Shown in pieces: positions 51,234 through 61,575 of a stretch of 64,000 nt of DNA. The DNA lies in assembly GCA_026018925.1 (NCBI GenBank), contig JAKSZU010000002.1, forward strand, positions 53,028,337-53,092,336, read 5' to 3'. The notes below the pieces were generated by a model. It was not told the DNA's origin, did no database searches, and saw nothing but the letters and a program-made list of their open reading frames with translations. This DNA comes from Tupaia tana (taxonomy: Eukaryota; Chordata; Mammalia; Scandentia; Tupaiidae). Each line of letters opens with the position of its first letter. The first letter of the stretch is position 1. The position numbers were made by a program, and so were the translations under genes.

Positions 51234-51479
51234 GGGACCAGCTATTGGCATAATGGCTATGTTGCTGGACTCCCATGTAGTCAACTGTGGTTCAAGTCCT
51301 GGACCCAGTGGCTTAAACTCATGCCGGGCTCGTGTGCATGCATGCCCAAGATCCCGAGAGGAGAATGGAGGAGAAGGGATTGCGGCGTGGCCATCCCCCG
51401 GGGGTGATTTCTTGCTTTCTGTCTCTCTGGCGAGCGCACACATCCTATAGCAAAAACCTCTCCAAAAAAAGAAAAAAAA
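51234..51479 (+). mobile_element. tSINE-A copy, short CT block
   Basis: CpG-containing copy; CT block reduced to TTTCTGTCTCTCTGGCGAGC and dyad to CCCCCGGGGG. Ends CATCCTATAGC. Confidence 0.95.
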
Positions 51480-51844
51480 GTGTGCCTTCTCAGGTTTTGA
51501 CTCCTTTCCCGTGGCAGGTAGGGCATGCCCTTGTTTCCTGTTCTTTGCCCTTTTGGCCCAGGAGTTGATAGTGTGTTTCTTAGGGTTGGAGGTTAAGGAT
51601 GGAAACGAACCATCTGGAGACGTGGCCGTGAGGACTTCATGACTCCTCCAGGTGACGTCTGCAGCCTTGACTGTTCTCTTTCAGTGCTGTCACCTTGCGT
51701 CAGCCTCCTTTGGACCTTAATTCTGTTGAAAATATCTTTAACTAACTAATTAATTTTGGGAGTATGTATATTTGTGTTTGTTTAAAATTATTATTTTTTG
51801 CCTTTTTATTTTTTAAAGACGATACAGGTAGATATCATTTAATT
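51480..51844. other. Intron 1 stretch, no gene seen
   Basis: About 365 bp, unassigned. Confidence 0.5.
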
Positions 51845-52100
51845 TGTTGAGCGCAAAGTATGTACTAAAAGCCATTCAAGGAACAGAATTTGACTTTTTT
51901 CATGGTCTCAAGAGGTTATGAGGGGAGACAAAGTGAAGAGTACATAAGGAACTCCAAGGCTAGACTTGGTAAATGCAGTTCAGGCAAGATAGGGGATTTT
52001 AGAGGAGGGTGAGAAGACCTGTGACTGAGCTCCATAAGAACGGAAGCCTGGAGGTAGCTTTTGAGTTTAGGCCTTAAGGTTTGGTAGACTTTCCTTAGCT
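51845..52100 (-). mobile_element. L2 LINE relic, antisense
   Basis: TTGTTGAGCGCAAAGTATG, TCATGGTCTCAAGAGGTTAT, GTAGCTTTTGAGTTTAGGCC then TTAAGG follow the antisense L2 order. Diverged. Confidence 0.5.
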
Positions 52101-52224
52101 GATCTTAGAGAAGTGTTTTTCAGGTGGGTGTGTAACCTGGGCAAGGGCTAGCAGGCAGTTCTAGTACTGACCATTCCTACCGTGCTTCACTACTGTTTAC
52201 TATGACCTTGATTTACCTGTCCAG

Positions 52225-52450
52225 CAATCCTTGATATAGCAGTTGTTACCCTGTTGTAACTGGGGCCTGGCCATAGCAGCCACATGCTGGACATTGCTGC
52301 TGGGCAGCCCAAGGCCACAAGAAAGGGCTGAGTTTAATTCCTGGCCTACCCTAAAAAGCTGGGCTTGGTGGCATAGGCCTGTAGTCCTAGCTACTTGGGA
52401 GGCTGAGGCAGGAGGATTAAGACATAGCAAGACTTTTAACAAAGCAAAAT
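52225..52450 (+). mobile_element. Composite tRNA/7SL SINE, clearest copy
   Basis: tRNA-like head (GGCCATAGCAGCCACATGC, box B region GAGTTTAATTCCTGG), link CTACCCTAAAAA, then 7SL-derived GCTGGGCTTGGTGGCATAGG, CCTGTAGTCCTAGCTACTTG, GGAGGCTGAGGCAGGAGG and an A-rich end. The 7SL part is about 80 bp, shorter than an Alu arm. Confidence 0.75.
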
Positions 52451-52774
52451 AATGACTGATAAATTCAGTCTTGTGAATTTTGAAGAATGTATCTTTAACA
52501 TTTATAACAGATCCTTTTTTGTACTTCCTAAAGTGAATTAATACATTAGAGTCTTGATTTAAATTCCCAGTAAAGCCAGTGAATACACATCATAAAATTT
52601 CACCTGCCTGAGATCAGGCCCTTCGTTCAGTTTTCTTCAGAATTGAGCTGGACTCTCTCTGTTTTGTTCATCTCACTTGTTGGATAGTGGTAAGGGCCTG
52701 GAAGAACAAACCAGGCTGAGGTCACCTTCAACAGCTGTCTGACTTTTGTAGCCACAGGTGAATTTCTTAAACAT
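52451..52774. other. Intron 1 stretch, no gene seen
   Basis: About 320 bp; may include more of the DNA transposon that follows, but I cannot align it. Confidence 0.45.
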
Positions 52775-52890
52775 AGTGTAAGCCACACATGTAATTTAAA
52801 ATTTTCTAGTAGCCACTTTAAAAAAATAAAATTAATTTCTCTCATATCTTATTTAATCAATACAGCCAAAATATTTTAACATGGAATCAA
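52775..52890. mobile_element. Old non-autonomous DNA transposon fragment
   Basis: GCCACACATGTAATTTAAAA, TTTTCTAGTAGCCACTTT, ATTAATTTC, CAGCCAAAATATTTTAACAT match a widespread mammalian element whose ends read CACTGTCCAATA; I do not assign its name. A SINE cuts it at 52891. Confidence 0.55.
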
Positions 52891-53152
52891 TTTTTTTTTT
52901 GAGAGGTTTTTGCTATAGGACGCGTGCGCTCGCCAGACAGAGAGAGACATAGAGACAGAAAGCGAGAAATCACTCCCCAGGGGGGATGGTCACAATGGCC
53001 GCAATCCCTTCTCCTCCATTCTCCTCTCGGGATCTTGGGCACGCACGCACACGAGCGCGGCGTGAGTTTTGAGCCACTGGGTCCGGGACGCGAACCGCGG
53101 TCGACTATGTGGGAATCCAGCGACATAGCCATTACGCTAACTGCTGGTTCCC
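52891..53152 (-). mobile_element. tSINE-A copy, young subfamily
   Basis: CATAGAGACAG, GGTCAC, box B GGTTCGCGTCCC, TGGTTCCC. An extra AATGG sits between CAC and CCGC. Confidence 0.97.
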
Positions 53153-53251
53153 AGAACTTCATTTCTTAAAACATCTTTCTAGCATTTAGATTTCTCTAAT
53201 TTAGATTTGCATTTTTCCAAAGGTTAGAATTAGTATATTTTACTATTTCTT

Positions 53252-53517
53252 TAAAAAAGTTTTTTTGCTCTTTTCTATAGGGTATGTGTACTCACTGGAG
53301 AGAGAGAGACAGAGAGAGGGAGAGGAAAAGTGAGAAATCAACCCTGCCCCCCTTGGGGGGATGGCCACTCTATAATCCTCTCTCATCTATTCCCCTCTTA
53401 GGATTTTAGGCACACATACACCTGGCGTGACCCTCAACCATCTGGATCCGGGACTTGAACTCTGGAGTTGGCCATGTGGGATCCAGCCACCTTAACCTCC
53501 ATGGCATCTGTTGCCCC
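53252..53517 (-). mobile_element. tSINE A-old copy
   Basis: Reverse copy with CCCCCCTTGGGGGG dyad; ends GGCATCTGTTGCCCC. Confidence 0.9.
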
Positions 53518-53555
53518 TACCATCACTGTTTTAAGTATATATAAAACTTAGTTTT

Positions 53556-53582
53556 GGGCCAGGAGGTGGTGTAGAGATTAAG
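53556..53582 (+). mobile_element. Orphan tSINE head
   Basis: GGGCCAGGAGGTGGTGTAG plus AGATTAAG, only the first 27 bp of a plus-strand SINE, joined directly to the 3' side of a minus-strand SINE. Confidence 0.8.
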
Positions 53583-53832
53583 AAAGAGATTTTTCTATAG
53601 GGTATGTGCGCTTGCCTGAGAGACAGGGAGAGGAAGTGAGAAATCATGAAATCACCTCCTAAGGGGAATGGCCATGTCACACAGTCTCTGGTCCTCCATT
53701 CTCCTCTTGGGATTTTGGGCACACATGCACATGTGCCCAGTGTGATTTTTCAAGCTGCCAGGTCTGGGACTTGAACCATGATTGGCCATGTGGGAATCCA
53801 GTGCCTTAACCACCATGCCACCTGCTGGTCCT
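53583..53832 (-). mobile_element. tSINE A-old copy
   Basis: Starts AAAGAGATTTTTCTATAGGG with no T run, contains ATCATGAAATC (small duplication), ends CACCTGCTGGTCC. Its head can pair with the orphan head at 53556. Confidence 0.9.
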
Positions 53833-53854
53833 GTCCCGTTAGGCTCTTCTTCTT

Positions 53855-54120
53855 CTTTCTTTTTTTTTTTGGAGAGGTTTTCGCTATAGGGCGTGTACGC
53901 TCACCAGACAGACAGAGAGAGACATTGAGACAGAAAGCGAGAAATCACCCCCGGGGGGATGGTCACGCCGCAATCCCTTCTCCTCCATTCTCCTCTCAGG
54001 ATCTTGGGCACGCACGCACACGCGCCCAGCATGAGTTTAAGCCACTGGGTCCGGGACGCGAACTGCGGTTGACCACGTGGGAGTCCAGCGACATAGCCAT
54101 TACTCTAACTGCTGGTTCCC
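53855..54120 (-). mobile_element. tSINE-A copy, young subfamily
   Basis: CATTGAGACAG, GGTCACGCCGC, GTTCGCGTCCC, TGGTTCCC. Target TTAGGCTCTTCTT at 53839-53851 and 54122-54134. Confidence 0.97.
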
Positions 54121-54134
54121 ATTAGGCTCTTCTT

Positions 54135-54475
54135 TAAGTCTTATTTTCAAGATGTTCTAGACCAAGAGACTGAGAATAGCTTAGAATCATTTTGACTAAT
54201 TTATATATTGCAAATTTAAATTTGAAGTGGTGGAAAACCCATTCAACAAGCAGGTGATGTTATTTTATAGATCAGCCTTCAGAGAATTTACTGACTGAGC
54301 CAGCTACTTCATTCACGGTTCATAGTGAAAAAAGACAATTCTTTTCAGTGTAGGTTCTGCTTTTCTAAAAAATTGTCTAAGACAGCTACCAGAAAACTCA
54401 AATAAATGACATGAAGTTTCCTATTGACTAGGACTAGGGTGGAATGTTGTACAGTTTGTTAAGAAACATGATCAG
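54135..54475. other. Intron 1 stretch, no gene seen
   Basis: About 340 bp, unassigned. Confidence 0.5.
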
Positions 54476-54653
54476 GGGGCTGGCAGGTGGCATGGTGCTT
54501 AAGGTGCTGGACTCCCACATGAGCAGCCATTGTTTGAGTCTCAGATCTGGCAGCTTGCTTTCTCCCTTTCCCCCCCTCTCTACTTCTCTGTGATAAAATT
54601 AAAAATAAATAATAATAACAAAATTAAGTAAAATGAATAAATCTTAAAAACAG
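54476..54653 (+). mobile_element. tSINE-B copy
   Basis: Head GGGGGCTGGCAGGTGGCATG, CT block, AAAATTAAAAATAAATAAT end. AAGAAACAT on both sides. Confidence 0.93.
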
Positions 54654-54842
54654 AAAGAAACATCTGTTTTTGCACACTCACAATAGACGTCTGAGGTCTG
54701 ACAGAGGAAGTGTCATCCCAGGGGCTCCCAGGCCAGGAATGGAGTTGATCCTAGTCGAGATAATAGCTGGCCACTTGACCACGCACAAGTGTATTTTGCT
54801 TGGTTTCCTGTCCCACAGGGAGCAGTGAGGCTCCACTCCCCC

Positions 54843-54992
54843 CCTTTTTAATAATTATTTTAACTCTATTATTATTATTTTCCATTTTGACCAGAGAGAC
54901 ACAGAGAGAGGGAAAGTGAGAAAGGAAGCCACCAGGTCTAGGACTTGAACCATGGTTGGCCATGTGGGAGTCCAGCACCTTTAACCACCACG
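54843..54992 (-). mobile_element. tSINE-B copy, head truncated
   Basis: Reverse copy stopping at AACCACCACGCC, lacking the last 15 bp of the head. Confidence 0.9.
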
Positions 54993-55079
54993 CCTGGAGG
55001 GAGGGATCTTAGAGTGTCATTTCATGGTTTCCTAACTGTCCAACCAGATACGATTCCTTTCATCAGTTTGGGGCATCAC

Positions 55080-55150
55080 TGATCTAGCCCTTTTTAGGTG
55101 GGCTTGTTCAAAGTCACAGGACCAGCCAGAGGTAGAGCCCAGGCTGAAGT
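55080..55150 (-). mobile_element. MIR SINE relic
   Basis: GCTTGTTCAAAGTCACAGGA, CCAGCCAGAGGTAGAGCCC match the antisense-core wording GCCCAAGGTCACACAGC...GGCAGAGC. Confidence 0.5.
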
Positions 55151-55994
55151 CAGCCAGCTCGAACCTTTTCTCTCCTTTCATAGCCCCACTGAGTTGGTGG
55201 GGGCGCCCTCTTCTTGCCTGGGTCTCCCACTTAGGACTGTGAGGTAGGAGTTTGGAAACAGGGCCCCAGCTGACCCTGTTAGATAACAGAGCACCAAGGT
55301 ACTTTTCAGTGCCTAAAGCACCCCATGTCAAACAATTGTTTTGGTGCAGATTGGCACGGTGCCATGTGTGGGCACGTGTGTTGACTCATGTGCTGTGCTG
55401 CAATCTCTCAGGATTCGGTTTCTGAATTGCTCTCTGTGATTGAAGCCCAGCTGAAAGTGCTGGGAGTGCAGTGACCCTGGAGAAAGAACCAGTAAAAGCA
55501 GGGGGTGGATGAAAGGGAATTGCTAGTTGTGCAAGAAGAGGGTATCTGCCCATTTTGTAAGCCAAGACACCCTTGACTTTCCAGTACCTTCCTTCTTTGA
55601 ATATCATTGGGCTTGACTTACCAGGGCTGTGTCTGCCTTTGTGCTTCCTGGGCTGGGTGACTAGTAAATTTGATTTCATGGAGGAAGGAGGAAAAGGAAG
55701 TCCAACTACAGCATTTTTCCTCTTAGACTTTAAGAAACGGAAACTGTGCAGCCTTTTAAATCCCATGCCAATACGTCAGACAAGAGATCTGATAATCACA
55801 AAGGTCAGGAATCACAAAACTGCAATGTTAGTTTTGGTTATTGTCTTCAAAATACAGTTTCCTATAACTTGCTGTTTACTTGTTATGTGTAGGCTCTCAT
55901 AATTCATTTTGTATATATGGTAGTTATTTTTTTTTATAACTTTAACTTAGGAAATAATATTGAGCCTCTTAAAAGGCAGACTACTATTTTTTTT
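55151..55994. other. Intron 1 stretch, SINE-free, no gene seen
   Basis: About 840 bp with opposed open frames (55386-55766 minus, 55573-55902 plus) that show no domain. Confidence 0.5.
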
Positions 55995-56141
55995 TAAAGA
56001 ATTATTTTACTTTATTTACTTACTTACTTACAGAGTGACAGAGAGGGAGAGTGAGAAGCAAGCCACCAGGTTTGGGACTCGAGCCATGGTTGGCCATGTG
56101 GGAGTGCAGTGCCCTTAACCACCACGCCACCTACCGACCCC
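55995..56141 (-). mobile_element. tSINE-B copy
   Basis: AGACTACTATTTTTTT occurs on both sides (about 55978 and 56142). TTAC repeat in its tail. Confidence 0.95.
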
Positions 56142-56960
56142 AGACTACTATTTTTTTTAAAAAGCTGGTATAAGTAATACTTAATCCAATTAATCTGTCT
56201 TCTTCCTCTGATTCATCATGATGATGTTGGGTGTCTGGTGGCAACTGAGAATAGGTTATGGAAAAATGTCAAAGCAATGTAATCCCCATTATTTATGGTC
56301 GCTTAAGAGGATAAATTAATCATTGGACACTAATCTCAGGATAATTATTCTATTGAGCTGGAAATATCCTCAGTTTTTTGGAAAGCAGGTCAGTGAGTTA
56401 GACCTGTCAAAATTGATCAGCTTTTCTAAGTCTAATAACGAGTGAGTAAGAACTACTTGCCTTCAACCTTTCTCTTCCCTGCATTGTAGCATGATCATTC
56501 TGTAATTCTGGAAACTGTATGTGGAACAGGGAAAGCAGGAGGATGCGCTATCTGTGGTGGCTTTCCCAGTAGGTGTTAGACAAAGCTTAGATCCTGATTC
56601 CAAGCTGAGGATTAACAAAGGTGCCTTCACAGGTAAAGGTTCTCAGCCTGTGTGTGCATTTTTGGTTACTAGAATTAGGCAAGTTAGTAATATTACAAAG
56701 TTGGCTTGAATATTGATAGTTTAGAAGTGAGTCTTTTGGTGGCAAAAATTCCCATTGATGCGTAAAGGAGTCAACATTTTTGAAGTCCTGTGCTTGCTAG
56801 ATGGGAGAATAAAGACTAGTGTACATTTCAATCCTAAAGGACTAAAGAAAGAAGGAAATCCTTGCTCTGTGTTTTCCACCTGGACACAATGTCTCAATGG
56901 CAGACCAGTTTTCACCTTTTGGAATTTGAAGTCTCTTTTCAGGAGGTTTCCCCCAAATTA
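56142..56960. other. Intron 1 stretch, SINE-free, no gene seen
   Basis: About 820 bp, AT-rich, unique-looking; 56160-56500 has no recognisable repeat. Possible conserved non-coding sequence, unproven. Confidence 0.5.
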
Positions 56961-57214
56961 TTTATATATTTATTTATGTAAGCTTTTGCTATAAGGTATA
57001 TGTGGTTGCCAGAGAGAGAGAGAGAAAGAAAAAGTGAAAGATCACCCCTCCCCGCAATGGCCACACCTCAATCCCTTCTCTGCTATTCTTCTCTCCGGAT
57101 TTTGGGCACACATGCACATGACCCCGGCGTGTTTTCCAAGCCGCTGACTGTGGGACTACACAGTTGGCCATGTTGAGGCATCTGCCTTTACTACCGCTCC
57201 ACTGGTTGGCCCCC
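56961..57214 (-). mobile_element. tSINE A-old copy
   Basis: Dyad replaced by CACCCCTCCCCGC; ends CACTGGTTGGCCCCC. Confidence 0.86.
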
Positions 57215-57545
57215 AAGGAATGTATGTGAGAGTAAATGTGCTTGCTGTGGAGGTGGAATCAGAGACGCACTGCTTTGTGTCACAATAAAAATAATGTCAT
57301 TTTGATAATAACAAAATTCACCTGCCAATTTATGTTGTAAACTGTTGGTTTGATAAAATTGCTGCACATAAAAAAGAATTTTGCTAAGTATTACATCGTG
57401 TCAGTAGCGTGGAACTTGCAACATTATGAGAAACACAACATTACATGTGGGATTAATTCACTTTAGAGGTAACATAAATTAGGTCTTTAGAAAAGGAATG
57501 TACATTAAAAAATTATAACTAGGGCATATTTTAGAAGACTCAATT
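57215..57545. other. Intron 1 stretch, no gene seen
   Basis: About 330 bp AT-rich, unassigned. Confidence 0.5.
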
Positions 57546-57829
57546 ATTTTTACTTTATTCATTTTATCTTTAGAGAGTTTTTGTTTTTGCTATAGGGTGT
57601 GTGTGCTTGCTGGAGATACAGAGAGACAAAGAGACAGAAAGTGAAAAATCACGCCCCCCAGGGGGGATGGCCACACTGCAATCCCTTCTCTTCCATTCTC
57701 CTCTTGGGATCTTGGACATGCGCACACACGCGCCCAGTGTGAGTTTTAAGCCATCAGGTCCGGGACTTGAACTGCAGTCGACTATGTGTGAATCCAGTGA
57801 TGTAACCATTATGCCATCTGCTGGTCCCA
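57546..57829 (-). mobile_element. tSINE-A copy
   Basis: Full reverse copy. GAAGACTCAATT at 57534-57545 and about 57832-57843. Confidence 0.95.
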
Positions 57830-57854
57830 TGGAAGACTCAATTTAATTACGTTT

Positions 57855-58370
57855 TAAAAGTCACCTTTATTGAGGAATATTTATATATGATAAAATTCAC
57901 TAATTTTAAGTGGACATTTGAGTTCTGACAAATATGTAGCTATGTAACTGCCAACCCGTCATCATACAGAGCATCTCCATCGCCCCAGAATGTTCCCGCA
58001 TGCCTGTCTGTAGTCCGTCTTCTTCCCCCTGGATTCTGGCTCCTGAAAACCATTGCTCTGTTGTCACTGTGGTTTCGACTTTTCTAAAATGTTATATACG
58101 TGGAAGCGTATTTTCTCTGGTGTCTGGTTTTCACTCTGGAATGCTTTTGAGATTCACCCCTTTTGTTGCCCTGTCAGTAGTTCATTACTTTTGATTTCTG
58201 AATGGTACTCCATTGTATGCGTCCACCTTAATTTTTTTCCCGTTCACATGTTGGTGGATATCGCGTCATTTCCAGCTTTTTCCTATTATGAAAAGTGCTG
58301 CTACAAACACTTGCCTGCAAGTCATTGTGTGGACATGTTTTCATTTCTCTTGTGTACCCTATTTTTATTT
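57855..58370 (-). mobile_element. L1M LINE 3' region, antisense
   Basis: TTTATTGAGGAATATTTATA, GATAAAATTCACTAATTTTA, CATCTCCATCGCCCCAGAA, GGAATGCTTTTGAGATTCAC, TGGTACTCCATTGTATGCG, GTTGGTGGATATCGCGTCAT, AAAAGTGCTGCTACAAACA, TGTGTGGACATGTTTTCATT run in the well-known antisense L1 3' UTR order. Confidence 0.88.
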
Positions 58371-58550
58371 AAATTTTATTATGCATTATTTTTGTATATT
58401 TTAAATTTTCCCCAAAGGAGAATTTAATATACATTTTATGTGAAATATTACATTATATATTGTATGTGAAATTAAAAACAAACATGACTGAACAAAGGGC
58501 TGAAAAATTAGGGGCGAATGGTGGTGCTGCCGATGAAAAGAGTTTCCTTT

Positions 58551-58823
58551 TCTTTTTCTTTTTTTTTGGAGAGGTTTTTGCTATAGGGCGCGTGCGCTCG
58601 CCAGACAGACAGAAGAGACAGACAGAGAGATAGAAAGCAAGAAATCACCCCCCAGGGGGGTATGGCCACGCCGCAATCCCTTCTCCTCCATTCTCCTCTC
58701 GGGATCTTGGGCATGCACGCACATGCGCCCGGCGTGAGTTTAAGCCACCGGGTCTGGGACTCGAACCGCAGTTGACTACGTGGGAGTCCAGCGACATAGC
58801 CATTACCCCAAGCTGCTGGTCCC
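58551..58823 (-). mobile_element. tSINE-A copy
   Basis: Near consensus, canonical box B GGTTCGAGTCCC. AAAAGAGTTTCCTT and AAAAGGGTTTCCTA flank it. Confidence 0.97.
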
Positions 58824-58837
58824 AAAAGGGTTTCCTA

Positions 58838-59043
58838 AAGTGTATTTATTTGCTCTATGTACAAGAGGGACAGAGAGCGCGGTCGCACCCCTGACAGGGC
58901 CTTGATGTCATGCTCTACGTCCAGCTTCCTGTAGTCCTGGATTATGGACGTGGCGTGCTCTGCGTAGTCGGGGAGGTCTGTAGACCCATGTGGGTAAACT
59001 TCACAGAGGGCTGTGTTTTACCGCTGTGCCACTGCCTGGCCCC
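58838..59043 (-). mobile_element. tSINE-C copy, best-preserved
   Basis: Read leftwards the head is GGGGCCAGGCAGTGGCACAG then CGGTAAAAC, which fits box A; then ACCCACATGGGTCTACAGAC, GGACTACAGGAAGCTGGAC, and CTCTGTCCCTCTTG before an A-rich end. Its dyad and body differ from tSINE-A. Confidence 0.7.
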
Positions 59044-59098
59044 AGGTTTCTTTTTTTAAAAAAGTATTAAAGAGGGTCCATAGAATGAGACAGTGGGT

Positions 59099-59284
59099 GG
59101 GGCCGGCAGGTAGCATGGTGGTTAAGGGTACAGGACTCCCACATGGCTGATCACGGTTTCCAGCCCCGGACCTGGCGGCTTGCTTTCTCACTCCCCCCCC
59201 CCCTCTTACTCTGTCTCTGTCTAATCAAAATTTAAATAAATAAATAAAGTTAAATAAAATAATTCTTAAAAAAAAAAAAAAAAA
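59099..59284 (+). mobile_element. tSINE-B copy
   Basis: Target AGAATGAGACAGTG at 59082-59095 and 59285-59298. C run in the CT block, A tail of 19. Confidence 0.96.
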
Positions 59285-59488
59285 AGAATGAGACAGTGTA
59301 TGTCCCCAGTGACTCCAGCCCGCATACTTGCATCGGCCCGTGTGTGTGGGACCGGAGCCTGATTGTAGTTACGGAGCAGTAAATGGAGGTGAGGGGGTTG
59401 CAGGCTGAACTGGGAGGAAGTGAAGTCAGGGGGAGAGATAGGGTGGTGGCTAGGGAAGGAGCAGGATTCAAGGAGGGTAATAATATTT

Positions 59489-59752
59489 ATTTATTTATTT
59501 TGGAGGGGTTTTTCCTATAGGGCATGTGCGCTCACCAGAAAGACAGAGAGAGACAGAGAGACAGAAAGCGAGAAATCACCCCCTGGGGGGCATGGCCACG
59601 CCGCAATCCCTTCTCCTCCATTCTCCTCTCAGGATCTTGGGCACGCACGCACACGCACCTGGCGTGAGTTTAAGCCACCAGGTCCAGGACTCGAACCATG
59701 GTTGGCTACATGGGAGTTCAGCAACATAGCCATTACACTAATTGCTGGTCCC
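59489..59752 (-). mobile_element. tSINE-A copy
   Basis: AATAATATTT at 59479-59488 and 59753-59762. Canonical box B. Confidence 0.96.
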
Positions 59753-59762
59753 AATAATATTT

Positions 59763-60587
59763 GATTTTCTAAGAGTTGGGAGCAGCTGGAGGCAAAGGAG
59801 CCTGTGCAGAGGCTAACAAGTGGTTAACGGAGGAATAAGGCTCCTGAGCAGGTCAGAGAGGAGGGGAGCCAGAGCACAGCTGGGGGGCCAGCGTGTTCCC
59901 CAGGGGCTACTCATTCAGGTCCTCAAGGGAACCGAATGGTGGGAGCAAGTATAGGTAGGTTTGGTGAGGCTCAGCAAGCCAAGGGGAAGAGGTCATTAAA
60001 TGTGGCTCTGGGGTTAATTTGAAGAGAGCTGCAAATCGGAGAGCTGATCAGCGATAAGAAAAAGGATTGGAAGTCCAACCCAGATCAGAATCCATGGATT
60101 TGCAGTAAAACCAGTTTCTGTAACTGTGGCTTTCCCCCTCAAGCTGCTCCCTGAGCGCAGGGAAGTGCAATTGATGTGAGGTTGAGAATGAAGCCAGCAG
60201 TTTCACATTTTCTGTCCATTTTCACCGGTGCCTCTGTGTCTGCCTCTTTATGTCACCATTGGAGACTCGGACATACTCATGTATTTTAAATTTTGGACGA
60301 AGTTGATTGAACATTTAACCATTTATTACATTATGTTACATTGTATTTTGGACTGTATATGTCTATTGTTTGGAATACTTATATGTTAAATTTACCATTT
60401 GTACAACTCAGTAACATTAAGCCTTTTCTCAACGTAGCGCAGCCCTCACCACCGTCCTGCAGTTTTAATTTGAGACTTGACCATCATCTCTTGTCCACCC
60501 TTTGTATCACTCCTGATCTATAAACTGAACCAGCCCTTCACTGGGTTTACTATTTGTATTTTGTATTTACTATTTGTATTTCTTTAT
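59763..60587. other. Intron 1 stretch, no gene seen
   Basis: The left 260 bp (GGAGCCTGTGCAGAGGC...) may be antisense L2. 60410-60470 has a faint L1-like look (CTCACCACCGTCC). TACTATTTGTATTT is doubled at 60548-60580. Confidence 0.4.
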
Positions 60588-60762
60588 TTTTTAAAATAAT
60601 TATTTATTTCATTTATTATCATTATTATTTATTTAATTTGACTTGAGAGAGACAGAGAGAGAGAAAGGGAAAGTAGGAAAGTAAGCCTCCAGATCTGGGA
60701 CTAAACCATGGTCAGCTATGTGGGAGTCCAACACCTTAACCACCATGCCACCTGCTGGCCCC
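60588..60762 (-). mobile_element. tSINE-B copy
   Basis: Reverse copy ending CACCTGCTGGCCCC. Confidence 0.94.
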
Positions 60763-61026
60763 TTTTAAAATCATTCTTCTAGAGGGCACTTGCATTCTCG
60801 AGAGAGAGAAAGAGACAGAGACAGAGTGAGAAAATGAGAAAAGTACCTCCCATCCCTCTGGGAGAATGGCCACACTGCAATCCCTTCTCCTCTATTCTCC
60901 TTTTGGGATTTTGGGCCCACACGTACACGCACCTGGCATGTTTTCCAAGCTGCTGTGTCCAGGACTTGAACTGCTCAGTTGGCTATGTGGGATCCAGCTG
61001 CTATAACCATCATAACCTAGCCTCAC
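60763..61026 (-). mobile_element. tSINE A-old copy
   Basis: Directly abuts the previous copy. Body CCATCCCTCTGGGAGAATGG; head diverged (ATAACCTAGCCTCACC). Confidence 0.85.
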
Positions 61027-61033
61027 CCAGTAG

Positions 61034-61168
61034 TTGTATTATTACTTTTTAATTTGACCAGAGAGAGAAAGGGAAAGTGAGAAAACAAGTCATCAGGTCT
61101 GTGACTTGTACTGTGGTCAACCACGTGGGAGTCCAGCACTTCAACCACTGTACTATCTGCTGGTCCCA
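61034..61168 (-). mobile_element. tSINE-B copy, short tail
   Basis: TTTGACCAGAGAGAGAAAGG to ATCTGCTGGTCCC. Confidence 0.92.
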
Positions 61169-61194
61169 ACTTTCTAGTTATTTAGTTGTATTTT

Positions 61195-61455
61195 ATTTTA
61201 TTTTATTTTACTTTATTTTATTTTTGTAGTTTGTCAGAGGGCACTGCCAGAGAGAGAGAGAGAATTGAGGAAGCTCCTCTTGTGTTGTATGGTCATGCTG
61301 CAATCCCTTCTCCATTTCCCCTCCTTTGGGATATTGGGCACACATGTACACACACGTTCAGTGTGTTTTTCAAACTGCCAGGTTCTAGGACTTGAACCGT
61401 GTGGTTGGCCGTGTGGGGATCCAGTCGCCTTAACCACCATGCTAGCCTCTGTCCT
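61195..61455 (-). mobile_element. tSINE A-old copy
   Basis: TTTTA-repeat tail; TAGTTGTATTTTAT and TAGTTGTAATTAT flank it. Dyad lost. Confidence 0.86.
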
Positions 61456-61492
61456 AGTTGTAATTATTTTTTAATATCTATCTCTCTTTTTA

Positions 61493-61575
61493 GTCCATGA
61501 GTGCAGGGGCTGTGTCCGTCTTGTTTAAGGGTCTTCACTGCCCAGCATAGTGCTTGGCACATGGCAGGCATCCCG
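61493..61575 (+). mobile_element. L2 LINE 3' end
   Basis: CCATGAGTGCAGGGGCTGTG, CCCAGCATAGTGCTTGGCAC then ATGGCAGGC are the classical L2 3' words. Confidence 0.77.

Noticed and set aside
58053-58427. 124-codon plus-strand open frame
   Set aside because: Lies in the antisense strand of an L1 3' region.
1655-59764. Dozens of open frames with repeated peptides such as ATPQSLLLHSPLGILGTHAHAP or CVRAQDPERRMEEKGLR
   Set aside because: They are translations of tSINE-A in various frames and strands, so they recur with the SINE and are not genes.
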